Positions 60,901-63,824 of a DNA stretch of 64,000 nucleotides are shown piece after piece. Positions within the stretch are counted from its first letter, which is position 1. Every line of letters begins with the position of its first letter. The stretch is from Sipunculus nudus (lineage: Eukaryota; Annelida; Sipuncula; Golfingiida; Sipunculidae), in NCBI GenBank assembly GCA_026874595.1, contig CM049306.1, positions 96,961,642 to 97,025,641 of the forward strand, given 5' to 3'. The translations under genes and the position numbers were made by a program. The notes below the pieces were generated by a model. It did not search any database. It was given only the letters and a program-made list of their open reading frames with translations, and was not told the DNA's origin.

Positions 60901-62571
60901 AAAGAGACCATTTGAACAAAATTCGGAAAGCACTACCCTAGGATCATTTCTGTGCGATATTAAACATTTTGGCCATATGGTTTCAGAGCAGAAGTTTTTT
61001 GTAGCCCTCAGTGTGATACAGGCACTGTCGACCCTGTACAAAAAAGGCCGATGCAGGTGGCGCCACCAATACCTCAATTTCAGATATGACTCATGTGACC
61101 AACATTGGCATAAAATTTGGTGATGCTAGCTCCAGCCGTTTCTGAGATTTAAATTTTAACATGCTTTTTTGCACAGTTAACAAAGTTCAACCTCTCCGAA
61201 CTGGATCCATTGGAACAAACTTGAGAAAGATTGTTCCAGGGATCATTTCTGTAAAATATTGGACAATTTGGCTGGACAGTTTCGGAGAAGAAGATTTTTA
61301 AAGCTTTTCTAGCTTTTTCCCTATAAAATCTATGAAAAAGCAGTTAGAAAAAAAATAAACAAAATCCGATATAGTTTTTTGGATGACTGATTATTTGCAA
61401 AAAAAATTGGTAATGCTAGCTCCTGCCGTTTTTGAGATAGCTATGGTTAACATACAGACGACGCACGACGCACAATACACGACGCACCACGCTGCACCAT
61501 CGCATAAGCTCACAGGTTCGCTAAAAATATGCACAGTCAAAGTTGAACAAATTTAAAGGTAATGATTTTACATTGATGCCAATATAATTACAATATTTTG
61601 TTATGATTTCTGGTATACAATTGAAACTAATTTAATTTTTGTTTTATACTTGAAATAAGCTTTTTAACTTAAAAAATTATCATGTTAAGTAAGCCAATAT
61701 ATTTCCTGATTTTTTGACAAAGTGCATTATGTTTGGAGCCATAACTTCAAAAATGTACACAATATTGACCTTATTTCTGTAATGTATGTAGGAAGTACAT
61801 GCAAGAAAAATTATGCTAAATTTAAACAAAACAACACCAGTGGTTTTCATAGTGGCCAGTCTTGAAGTGTAACAAAAGGTTTTTTTATGGAAAATGGAGG
61901 TTTTTCATTAATAACTCAGAGTAATGATTCACAGTGACTCAATTTTGGGTTTGGTAGGAGAACTTGGGGACATCTAACTGTATGTAGAATTTCAGATTCA
62001 TAGGTCCAATGATTCCCAAATGTGCCTTGTTAACATATGGCCGGACTGCCAGACAACCAGACGCTATAGCTCAGATAAGTTATAGTCAGCTGAGCTAAAT
62101 ACCAACTCTCCCTTTGCCACTTAAGATGAACACAGCTCTCCCATAAATACTTACAATGAACATATCTCTGTCTGTGGGCCCCATGTCAGGTTTGATAATA
62201 ACATCAAATTCGTCAGCCCGGGAGCCGATCTTCCGTTGGATGAGACCTCGTACAGCATCTTCTTGCACAGTTGCTGATGAAGAGGGTTTGATGTGGTCCA
62301 AGGCAGGAAATCCTGGTCAAACAAACAATTTCTATTACATTTATTTTCATAACAATATATATTTTATCATAAATCTCATTTCTCAAAACGGTCACACTGT
62401 GACTGTGATATATTTCCCACCTTCTTATATTGCCCATTATTTGCCACCAAGTAACACAATTAAGGATTATTGAGGTATATCTGAGGACTGTATCTGTTCA
62501 ATTATGGACTAAAAATACTCACTAGAACTGCTGGCTCCACAAACAGTGGCTGCAGCCACTGCAACAATAAC
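3510..62571 (-). CDS. NAGLU: alpha-N-acetylglucosaminidase, spliced gene, first exon missing
   Basis: Lysosomal family GH89 exo-hydrolase that removes terminal alpha-N-acetylglucosamine during heparan sulfate breakdown. Exons 2-22 join with consistent phases into 772 residues, close to the about 743 of human NAGLU once a short first exon is allowed for. Recognised blocks in order: hydrophobic signal segment (exon 2), FCGCHISW-type motif (exon 4), [15 protein letters not shown] (exon 5), [44 protein letters not shown] with the first catalytic Glu (exon 10), [30 protein letters not shown] with the second catalytic Glu (exon 14), NCTDG, and NQITLWGP plus [11 protein letters not shown] in the C-terminal helical domain. 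About eight N-glycosylation sequons fit a lysosomal glycoprotein. Introns run from under 200 bp to 16.3 kb. Exons 8 and 16 exist in two and three versions. The 772-residue count uses one of each. Family assignment is by remembered protein similarity; it is very secure. Confidence 0.97.
4060..4535. repeat. 57-bp minisatellite in intron 21
   Basis: About eight units with anchor ATGTCATGTTATCAGTTGAG repeating at 4161, 4218, 4275 and 4332 (exactly 57 bp apart). Degenerate units reach toward the exon 21 donor at 4648. The unit is 19 codons, so both strands stay open without coding; the minus-strand unit reads [19 protein letters not shown]. Confidence 0.95.
4649..4748 (-). CDS. NAGLU: NAGLU exon 21
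   Basis: Encodes [20 protein letters not shown] and [13 protein letters not shown] plus one base, matching the human stretch around [20 protein letters not shown]. NAS sequon. Acceptor ttttgcag, donor G|gtaagt. Confidence 0.9.
4960..5147. repeat. 46-bp minisatellite in intron 20
   Basis: Four units beginning AGTCAAGTC(C/A)ACACCA at 4961, 5007, 5053 and 5099, ending AAGTCCAAGCCTC. CCAAGTC words scatter on to about 5260. Confidence 0.92.
5312..7214 (+). mobile_element. family G-type element, candidate full length
   Basis: Starts with AAACAAGGGACC, then GGGTCAC and GCTCAGCTGA, and ends with a GGACGGAC run, the 29-nt hairpin at 7182-7210 and AAAAA. A poly(G) run sits at 6311-6328. The 6590-7140 part resembles 61540-62040. 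Whether both ends belong to one insertion is uncertain. Confidence 0.5.
7329..7430 (-). CDS. NAGLU: NAGLU exon 20
   Basis: Encodes [20 protein letters not shown] and [14 protein letters not shown], matching human [20 protein letters not shown]. Acceptor actttcag, donor ACG|gtgaga, phase 0 at both ends. Confidence 0.97.
8175..8358 (-). CDS. NAGLU: NAGLU exon 19
   Basis: Encodes [40 protein letters not shown] and [17 protein letters not shown], matching human LPALDEVLASDSRFLLGSW and YEQNSRYQLTLWGPEG. Acceptor atctttag, donor CAG|gtgaat. An in-frame acceptor copy 93 bp upstream (first exon base 8451) could add 31 residues. Confidence 0.95.
8361..8755 (-). repeat. 57-bp minisatellite derived from the exon 19 acceptor
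   Basis: About seven units, 57 bp apart (GGTATAG at 8457, 8514, 8571). On the minus strand each unit reads acctgtag|AGTTGCTGCAGGAGACCTGC, almost the same as exon 19's own tatctttag|AGTTGCTGCGGGAAACCTTC. Distal units hit TAA after about 15 codons; the nearest unit has a 1-bp deletion that restores frame into exon 19. Confidence 0.93.
8811..9591 (-). repeat. 3' LTR
   Basis: 781 bp. Differs from its partner mainly in a cluster of substitutions and two 1-bp indels within the first 60 bp (plus-strand order) and one G/T near 9357, so the insertion is young. Confidence 0.85.
11449..11574 (-). CDS. short Lys-rich reading frame inside the LTR element
   Basis: 41 codons, [19 protein letters not shown] onward to KYPM and stop. 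Basic and Lys/Glu/Thr-rich, like the start of some gag proteins, but too short to identify. GAG|gtaatg within it could also be a donor. Could equally be chance. Confidence 0.25.
   Translation of the reverse strand: MTPARKNEAKSAEKTTEDPKKTRFPEVMKHKTETLNFKYPM
12194..12974 (-). repeat. 5' LTR
   Basis: 781 bp partner of 8811-9591; begins TGTTATGGAG on the minus strand. A CCATAATGATACA motif is repeated just inside the element at 12160-12200. Confidence 0.85.
13545..13649 (-). CDS. NAGLU: NAGLU exon 18
   Basis: Encodes [20 protein letters not shown] and [14 protein letters not shown], matching human [20 protein letters not shown]. Acceptor ctgtttcag, donor TT|gtaagt; split Leu codon. Confidence 0.95.
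13690..13990 (-). mobile_element. tRNA-derived SINE
   Basis: On the minus strand the 5' end reads GTGGTAGCATATTGGTTAGG then GGGCTGGACTTTTAAC and GGTTGTGGGTTTTCATCCCA, which fit a degraded tRNA with A box (TAGCATATTGG) and B box region. An unrelated body follows toward 13690, 40 bp from exon 18. Confidence 0.6.
15205..15290 (-). CDS. NAGLU: NAGLU exon 17
   Basis: Encodes [20 protein letters not shown] and DFSNSSLF, matching human IWYNRSDVFEAWRLLLTSA. NSS sequon. Acceptor catatcag, donor AA|gtatgt; split Lys codon. Confidence 0.95.
16226..16315 (-). CDS. NAGLU: NAGLU exon 16c (alternative copy)
   Basis: 90 bp, phase 0 to 0, acceptor attttctag, donor AAT|gtacgt. Starts [17 protein letters not shown] and ends [11 protein letters not shown]. 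It aligns with human RSVYNCSGEACRGHN and LVRRPSLQMNTS; the RRP is shared with human. Confidence 0.87.
16486..16575 (-). CDS. NAGLU: NAGLU exon 16b (alternative copy)
   Basis: 90 bp, phase 0 to 0, acceptor atcttgcag, donor AAT|gtatgt. Starts [17 protein letters not shown] and ends [11 protein letters not shown]. This is the most divergent copy (21 of 30 residues as in 16c) and is more acidic, losing the Lys found near the end of the other two. Confidence 0.85.
16762..16938. mobile_element. Tc1/mariner-type MITE, 177 bp
   Basis: TIRs CAGTAGAGCCTCAACTAA and, from the other end, CAGTAAAACCTCAAATAA, about 25 bp with few mismatches. Flanked by TA at 16760-16761 and 16939-16940. It lies between exons 16a and 16b. 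Confidence 0.88.
16940..17075. repeat. local duplication in the exon 16 cluster
   Basis: GGACCCACAGTCCCACA with CAAAAAGCCAAAGAAAGAGC occurs twice here and in diverged form at 16010-16060 (GCAGAAATAGAAGAC, AAAGCCAAAGAG), showing that intron sequence was duplicated together with the exons. Confidence 0.7.
17278..17367 (-). CDS. NAGLU: NAGLU exon 16a (alternative copy)
   Basis: 90 bp, phase 0 to 0, acceptor attttctag, donor AAT|gtatgt. Starts [17 protein letters not shown] and ends [10 protein letters not shown]. 24 of 30 residues match 16c. It keeps the NCT sequon equivalent to human YNCSG. Open, with good splice sites. Confidence 0.85.
17695..18555 (+). mobile_element. family D hairpin-ended element
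   Basis: Leader AAACAAG, then perfect hairpin GCACCACATATGGTGC at 17707-17722. Five units spaced 139-161 bp apart follow, each with GTGACCTCTGA(C/T)CT. A GACGGATGGACAGACAG stretch precedes the 3' hairpin (ATATGTCC/GGATATAT, 18524-18549) and an A-run. No coding potential. Confidence 0.8.
18669..19057. mobile_element. MITE with 18-bp TIRs, 389 bp
   Basis: Perfect TIRs CAGGCTTGGGTCAAGTAC at 18669-18686 and its complement at 19040-19057; the interior is rich in CAAGTAC/GTACTTG words. Target duplication is not clear, so superfamily is open (hAT-like is possible). Confidence 0.82.
19800..22096 (+). mobile_element. family B element, near full length
   Basis: Begins CAAGGCCTAAAGGCCTAATG (hairpin 19807-19820), then 127-bp units each with TTGTAGGTGGTGCCAC-like cores (20126, 20253, 20380), then a block with CTTGACCTGTACCTG, then long diverged units (GATGCTAGCTCCTG, GAGAAGAAGATTTT). 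Ends CATAAGCTCACAGGCTAACTG. Copies or parts recur at 52625-56480, 59281-61530 and 63825-64000. No protein seen. Confidence 0.75.
22310..22570 (+). repeat. family G-like fragment
   Basis: Carries the GTGACCTAATTTCAGG and CAAGGAGATTTGCATGG words of family G units, without termini. Confidence 0.5.
22577..23769 (+). mobile_element. family C hairpin-ended element, complete
   Basis: Leader AAACTAG, then hairpins GTGTCGGAACGACAC (22586-22600) and TGCCCCCACCTGGGGCA (22604-22620). Six units of about 180 bp with AGTAGGTCAAC and TTATCTGCCCACAC follow. A GACGGAAGGACGGAATGATGG stretch (split here for length) precedes the 27-nt 3' hairpin at 23738-23764 (arms TGCCCCGGCCAC and GTGGCGGGGGCA), then TAAAAA. 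Confidence 0.88.
23770..24185 (+). repeat. family G fragment with decayed 3' terminus
   Basis: Units like those at 31300-32100, ending in a degenerate terminal hairpin at 24148-24177 (AGCTCCAGATGACTTACAG). Confidence 0.6.
24255..25806 (+). mobile_element. family G-type element with nuclear-receptor-like units
   Basis: Starts GGGACCTGTAGGTCACAGCG and ends with the 29-nt hairpin at 25774-25802 and AAAAA. Between are units of about 250 bp with TGACCTTGACCTTTGACC followed by typical family G units (GCATAAATTGTCAAGATATT, GATATAGGTTACAGTGACC). Confidence 0.65.
25861..25933 (-). CDS. NAGLU: NAGLU exon 15
   Basis: Encodes [20 protein letters not shown] and QLLA, matching human [20 protein letters not shown]. 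Acceptor tttttacag, donor GCG|gtgagt. It ends in phase 0 so any of the three exon 16 copies can follow. Confidence 0.95.
26543..26685 (-). CDS. NAGLU: NAGLU exon 14, second catalytic Glu
   Basis: Encodes [37 protein letters not shown] and [10 protein letters not shown]. The Glu of TPEGINQN corresponds to human Glu446. NSS sequon as in human PNSTMVGTG. Acceptor aaacag, donor TG|gtaaca. Confidence 0.98.
27198..27347 (-). CDS. NAGLU: NAGLU exon 13
   Basis: Encodes [19 protein letters not shown], then [20 protein letters not shown] and ALENVNK, matching human GRLLVLDLFAESQPVYTR and [20 protein letters not shown]. Acceptor attttag, donor AAG|gtattg, phase 0 at both ends. Confidence 0.98.
27902..27983 (-). 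CDS. NAGLU: NAGLU exon 12
   Basis: Encodes [19 protein letters not shown] and ALLTSVPQ, matching human LLQGWLFQHQPQFWGPAQI. Acceptor gtctgtag, donor CAG|gtatgt, phase 0 out. Confidence 0.95.
28838..28912 (-). CDS. NAGLU: NAGLU exon 11
   Basis: Encodes [16 protein letters not shown] and VAGDPKAI, matching human EPSYLAAATTAVYEAM and MTAVDTEAVW. Acceptor tatttcag, donor TG|gtaagt. Confidence 0.95.
29369..29439 (-). CDS. NAGLU: NAGLU exon 10, first catalytic Glu
   Basis: Encodes [19 protein letters not shown] and IPAS. The Glu of NADTFNEM corresponds to human Glu316, the acid/base or nucleophile of GH89. Acceptor gcttacag, donor CT|gtgaga. Confidence 0.97.
29440..31204. other. intron 9 upstream part, nothing identified
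   Basis: AT-rich. Diverged word repeats (CCATGGAAAAC, CAGTG(G/T)(A/G)T) suggest an old element near 29690-30080, but no termini were found. Confidence 0.4.
31204..32213 (+). mobile_element. family G element, complete reference copy
   Basis: AACAAG leader, 5' hairpin TGACCCAGGGGTCA (31211-31224), then CTCAGCTGACTAGG. Three units spaced 330-350 bp apart (GATATGG(A/G)TAACAGAGA, CATGCAAA(A/G)AATCATGGTG). A GACGGACGGAAGGACAGACG run leads into the 29-nt hairpin at 32180-32208 and AAAAA. It sits 21 bp downstream of exon 9's donor. Confidence 0.85.
32234..32297 (-). CDS. NAGLU: NAGLU exon 9
   Basis: Encodes [20 protein letters not shown] plus Glu after a split Cys codon, matching human [20 protein letters not shown] plus E. 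NLT sequon. Acceptor tttcag, donor GAG|gtattg, phase 0 out. Confidence 0.95.
33035..34490 (+). mobile_element. family A element, copy 1
   Basis: 5' hairpin TAGTTGACAAGCAACTA at 33051-33067. Array of 277-279 bp units with perfect or near GGTGGCGCCACC palindromes (for example 33339-33350, 33747-33758). Unique 3' part (GAAACAGACGCACAAATGGAC, ATGAGGGCGCAGCAG, given as words) and a 3' hairpin GTATC...GGATAC at 34458-34487 with inner arms CAAAAC/GTTTTG. Confidence 0.88.
34827..34892 (-). CDS. NAGLU: NAGLU exon 8b (alternative copy)
   Basis: 66 bp, acceptor atttgtag, donor TG|gtaagt, with entry and exit phases identical to exon 8a. It reads [23 protein letters not shown], 10 of 22 residues identical to 8a. 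RVFPKVQV and the WGRF pattern are closer to human RVFPQVNV and WGHF than 8a is. This is the third-longest gap in the intron between 8a and exon 9 and carries no stop. Best read as a mutually exclusive partner of 8a; transcript evidence is lacking. Confidence 0.85.
34893..37029. other. intron between exons 8a and 8b
   Basis: No gene. A decayed family G-like tail (TATAGTTGAGCTAAAG) is at 35615-35630. A degenerate minisatellite with TGTGAAGCCC words lies at 36120-36430. Confidence 0.5.
37030..37095 (-). CDS. NAGLU: NAGLU exon 8a (alternative copy)
   Basis: 66 bp, acceptor cctttcag, donor TG|gtaagt. With exons 7 and 9 it reads [23 protein letters not shown]. It aligns with human RVFPQVNVTKMGSW but lacks the WG(H/R)F pattern, having WMFF. 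An NAT sequon is present here and absent from exon 8b. Confidence 0.88.
37172..37215 (+). repeat. family G 5' terminus
   Basis: Perfect palindrome TGACCCATGGGTCA at 37178-37191 followed by TGATGCTCAGCTGATGG. Confidence 0.6.
37872..37950 (+). repeat. family G 5' terminus
   Basis: AAACAAGGGACCCATGTGTC then ACTGTGCTCAGCTGAAG; nearly identical over about 75 bp to 5312-5386. Confidence 0.65.
38155..38763. mobile_element. decayed Tc1/mariner-like MITE
   Basis: The right end reads GGGTTCCACTG then TA; inner TIR words ACCCCACATTTA(A/C)GACCA occur in both orientations at 38165 and 38725. The left end is decayed. Confidence 0.5.
39316..39477 (-). CDS. NAGLU: NAGLU exon 7
   Basis: Encodes [36 protein letters not shown] and [11 protein letters not shown], matching human GRMGNLHTWDGPLPPSW and GFAGHVPEAVT. 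Acceptor ttttcag, donor AG|gtaacg. The split Arg codon can join either exon 8a or exon 8b. Confidence 0.97.
39716..39785. repeat. trinucleotide microsatellite
   Basis: (TAG)n interrupted, flanked by (ATT)n. Confidence 0.9.
40440..40510 (-). CDS. NAGLU: NAGLU exon 6
   Basis: Encodes [19 protein letters not shown] plus AFFA, matching human VYLALGLTQAEINEFFTGP plus AFLAW. NQT sequon. Acceptor ctttgcag, donor TG|gtaagt; the Trp codon is split with exon 7. Confidence 0.97.
41097..41555. repeat. possible MITE with CpG-rich ends
   Basis: GGCTTTAGCCCAAAGCAGAC then TAACATGCACGTCA on the left resembles the reverse complement of the right end (AAAGCCAAAAACACACTAAT, GCGTGCGTCA). Match is partial. Confidence 0.4.
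42349..44349. mobile_element. 2.0-kb TIR element with TA target duplication
   Basis: TIRs CCGTAAAAGTCGTTGCAGAA and CCGTAAAAGTCGTTGTAGAA (25 of 26 bp), flanked by TA at 42347-42348 and 44350-44351. AAGTCG and GCGACTTGTA words recur inside the termini. The body is richer in CpG than its surroundings, suggesting recent arrival. No transposase recognised; no long reading frame. Confidence 0.83.
44730..44877 (-). CDS. NAGLU: NAGLU exon 5, start of the TIM barrel
   Basis: Encodes [17 protein letters not shown] then [16 protein letters not shown] and [16 protein letters not shown], one of the best conserved stretches of GH89. It holds an NWT sequon. Acceptor ttttaacag, donor AGG|gtaagt, phase 0 out. 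Confidence 0.97.
45697..45881 (-). CDS. NAGLU: NAGLU exon 4
   Basis: Encodes 61 residues including [20 protein letters not shown] and [16 protein letters not shown], near-identical in pattern to human VRGSTGVAAAAGLHRYL and FCGCHVAWSGSQLRLP. Acceptor gtttgaag. The donor is non-canonical GC (GACAG|gcaaga); only this choice gives Asp-Arg-Phe-Arg-Tyr-Tyr across the junction. Confidence 0.95.
45925..46140 (-). repeat. 30-bp array related to the exon 3 donor
   Basis: Minus-strand units such as GACAGAGATAGGTTAACTTC, CAGAGATATGAATATTGCAA and GAGATATCTTCAATGTAAGT match the end of exon 3 and its donor (GACAGAGATATGTTCATT, GTAAGT) 16 kb upstream. One unit keeps a good GTAAGT at 45937-45942. Confidence 0.7.
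46846..46895 (+). repeat. family G 5' terminus
   Basis: CAACAAGGGACCCACGGGTC with stem GACCC/GGGTC at 46853-46864, then CACTCAGCTGAAC. Confidence 0.6.
47400..48335 (+). mobile_element. family G element, 3' end lost, plus a second 5' terminus
   Basis: ACAAGTGACAAACAGGTCAT start, then three units like 31204-32213. At 48291 another family G start (GGGACCTGTGGGTCACAGC) interrupts it. Confidence 0.7.
48885..48943. repeat. (TA)n microsatellite
   Basis: About 26 TA repeats followed by a T-rich run. Confidence 0.97.
49053..50503 (+). mobile_element. family F hairpin-ended element, interrupted by a SINE
   Basis: Leader AAACTAG, then perfect palindrome GGCACTGCAGTGCC (49068-49081). Units (GGTCAAGG, CCCATAACC(T/C)ATATCTATG, ATCTTCAGTC) at 49210-49360 and 49790-50350. 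Ends with hairpin GTATCCC/GGGATAC at 50477-50501, then AATAAATA. Confidence 0.8.
49363..49772 (+). mobile_element. tRNA-derived SINE with target duplication
   Basis: The head reads CTGTGGCTCAGGGGTAGAGC (A box), then a decayed B box GTGAGTTCCAATATC. A long body ends in A-rich sequence. Flanks AAAGTTCACTGTACTG (49347-49362) and AAAGTTCACCGTCCTG (49773-49788) are a 16-bp target duplication inside family F. Confidence 0.85.
51725..51882. repeat. inverted repeat
   Basis: CTTGTTCTGGTCAAGTGAC on the left and CACTTGACTGGCCAGAACAAG-like sequence on the right pair over about 25 bp; spacer about 100 bp. Confidence 0.6.
52023..52043. repeat. poly(C) tract
   Basis: CCGCC then an uninterrupted run of about 19 C. 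A matching G run of about 18 is at 6311-6328. Confidence 0.95.
52810..54140 (+). mobile_element. family A element, copy 2
   Basis: 5' stem TAGTCG-ACAAG-CGACT at 52819-52834; shared GTGAAGTGAGGCATGGATTG and GGCAAGGGGAAATAGAG with copy 1; units with GGTGGTGCCACC-like cores. 3' hairpin GTATCC...GGATAC at 54107-54137. A perfect AGGTCAGAGGTCA lies near 53937. Confidence 0.88.
54377..54642. mobile_element. piggyBac-like MITE, 266 bp
   Basis: Perfect 15-bp TIRs CCCTTTACTGTTTAC, flanked by TTAA at 54373-54376 and 54643-54646, the hallmark target of piggyBac. No coding. Confidence 0.92.
55580..55676 (-). mobile_element. SINE head fragment, tRNA-like
   Basis: Minus strand: TAGCAAAGCGG (A box) and GGGTTCGAATCC (B box) about 40 bp apart. 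No acceptor stem forms, so this is not a tRNA gene. Inserted in family B. Confidence 0.65.
56500..57228 (+). repeat. family G-like fragments with 3' terminus
   Basis: Two partial elements; a GGACGGACAGAC remnant at 56832 and the complete 29-nt terminal hairpin at 57195-57223. Confidence 0.65.
57263..57556. mobile_element. MITE with about 38-bp TIRs, 294 bp
   Basis: AGGCCAAAAAAAATTAAAGG with TATGGTTCTCAGGCAC on the left is repeated inverted on the right (GTGCCTGAGAACCATACC, then TTTTTTTTTGGCCT). The interior holds CCGCCCGC in both orientations. Confidence 0.88.
57680..59280 (+). mobile_element. family A element, copy 3, 5' truncated
   Basis: Six half-units with GGTGGCGCCACC cores (58505-58516, 58803-58814, 58953-58964). 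Unique 3' part with AGGTCAGAGGTCA near 59102 and hairpin GTATCC...GGATAC at 59249-59278. No 5' hairpin. Confidence 0.87.
59281..61530 (+). mobile_element. family B element, 5' truncated
   Basis: Starts inside the 127-bp unit array directly after family A copy 3; follows the order of 20270-22096, including CTTGACCTG(T/C)ACCTG and GATGCTAGCTCC. GGTGGCGCCACC at 61056-61067. Ends CATAAGCTCACAGGTTCGCT, then AAAAA. Confidence 0.75.
61540..62100 (+). repeat. family G-type element, 3' half
   Basis: Matches 6660-7210 (TGCATTATGTTTGG, GAACTTGGGGACATCTAAC). 29-nt terminal hairpin at 62068-62096. It ends only 54 bp from exon 3. Confidence 0.7.
62097..62170 (-). repeat. 30-bp array at the exon 3 donor
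   Basis: Two and a half units (GAGATATGTTCATTGTAAGT, GAGAGCTGTGTTCATCTTAAGT given as word pair, GAGAGTTGG) straddle the junction. In the second unit the donor GT has become TT. Confidence 0.7.
62155..62312 (-). CDS. NAGLU: NAGLU exon 3, N-terminal domain
   Basis: Encodes 52 residues from [12 protein letters not shown] to GPTDRDMFI, aligning with the human segment before VRVRGSTG. Acceptor accag, donor ATT|gtaagt, phase 0 out. The last 30 bp and donor belong to a 30-bp tandem pattern that continues into the intron. Confidence 0.92.
62523..62571 (-). CDS. NAGLU: NAGLU exon 2, signal peptide core
   Basis: Encodes [16 protein letters not shown] plus one base, a hydrophobic stretch ending in small residues as expected for a signal peptide h-region and cleavage site. 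Acceptor tctttccag, donor A|gtgagt. It joins exon 3 to make Arg-Phe-Pro-Ala-Leu. Phase 0 entry means a further upstream exon must supply the initiator Met. Confidence 0.88.
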
Positions 62572-63824
62572 CTGGAAAGAGCAGAAAAATTGCTGTCAAC
62601 AAAATTTTTTTCCTAGCATTGTTGATCTCAAACACATAAGTTTGTATGCAGTTATTAATAGGTGTGACAATGATGTCATGAAGACATAGGGAAGGTAACC
62701 ACAACATTATCAAGTGCACAATTCAGTTGTTTAAGTACTTTGGAGAACTACATGTCACTAAATGAATTTGGGTGAGGCATTTTCCATCAAGCATGGGGCA
62801 AGTACATGCTTAATACTTGCAATAAGTACAAAATTGATAGTGTACTTGACATATTGTACCTGACACATTTAACAAAGTCTTTTTTGGACTCTACCAGTCC
62901 CTACATTTATTGAAAATAATTTAATACTTTAACACACATAACAATTTCATATGAATAATCAATAATAAACCACATTCCTATAGAATATAGGTAATTTTTT
63001 TTCCAGTATAGGTCATAACTTGTGTTTATATCATACATTGTCATTATAGTAATCTATACTCATGATTGTCTCTTCACTAAGTTGTTGGATACACTATTTT
63101 GAAAAGGTACTTGTTCATAAACATGCACCGGTAGGTAATTAATACCAATTACACTGAATCTCTTGTGTTTTAAAAAGTCCCATTCTAAAGTGCTTGTACC
63201 AGCACTCAAGAACACATGTACTTGACCAAACCAATGGCTGCACAAGCATATACTTGTCACATGTCTTTTATCCAGCTATTTGCTTGCCTTTTCTGAAGAA
63301 TTTATGTGATTTCTAGCTTAAGTCTGTAAACATATTAATGAACTCTGGGTAATTCCTTTTTGGAAAACTTCTCATAACACCTCTGTTATGAATATACATG
63401 AGCTTGTTTATCTACAAGCTGTTAGTAAACACAGCAATGTTGACAAAGAGAAAGGTAACCAGGTAAAAGAAGTTGGTTGGTTGCATTTAAGCAGATACTG
63501 AATGGTCCTAGTTGCAAAACGCCCTTTGCAAAACTCTTGTTTGTCTAACTTGTCATCAGATGTCCTTGTTGATTTTTTTTTATTATCTTGTTGAGCCCCC
63601 AACATGTTATAAACTTGTCAACATAAACACAAGACACCTAGCAAGTGTGAGATGGATGGGTGTTTTCTGGCCTACTTTTTCTAAAAGGTTCATGGGATCA
63701 TATTTAGTCAATAAACATCAGAAATAAGAATAGGCTGCTTTAATAAATACTTGGCAAATAGATCAAAAGAATGATTATCTTAAGGAGGGTTAAAAATTAT
63801 GGAGTTGGTGTCTGGGAATTAAAA
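62572..63824. other. intron 1, exon 1 not found
   Basis: No convincing first exon. AAGTAC/GTACTTG-rich stretches at 62720-62870 and 63105-63250 look like an old MITE. Confidence 0.5.

Noticed and set aside
62860-62868. ATG TGT CAG|gtacaa as NAGLU exon 1
   Set aside because: It would join exon 2 in frame as Met-Cys-Gln-Val, but three codons and a weak donor can arise by chance and nothing around supports a 5' UTR.
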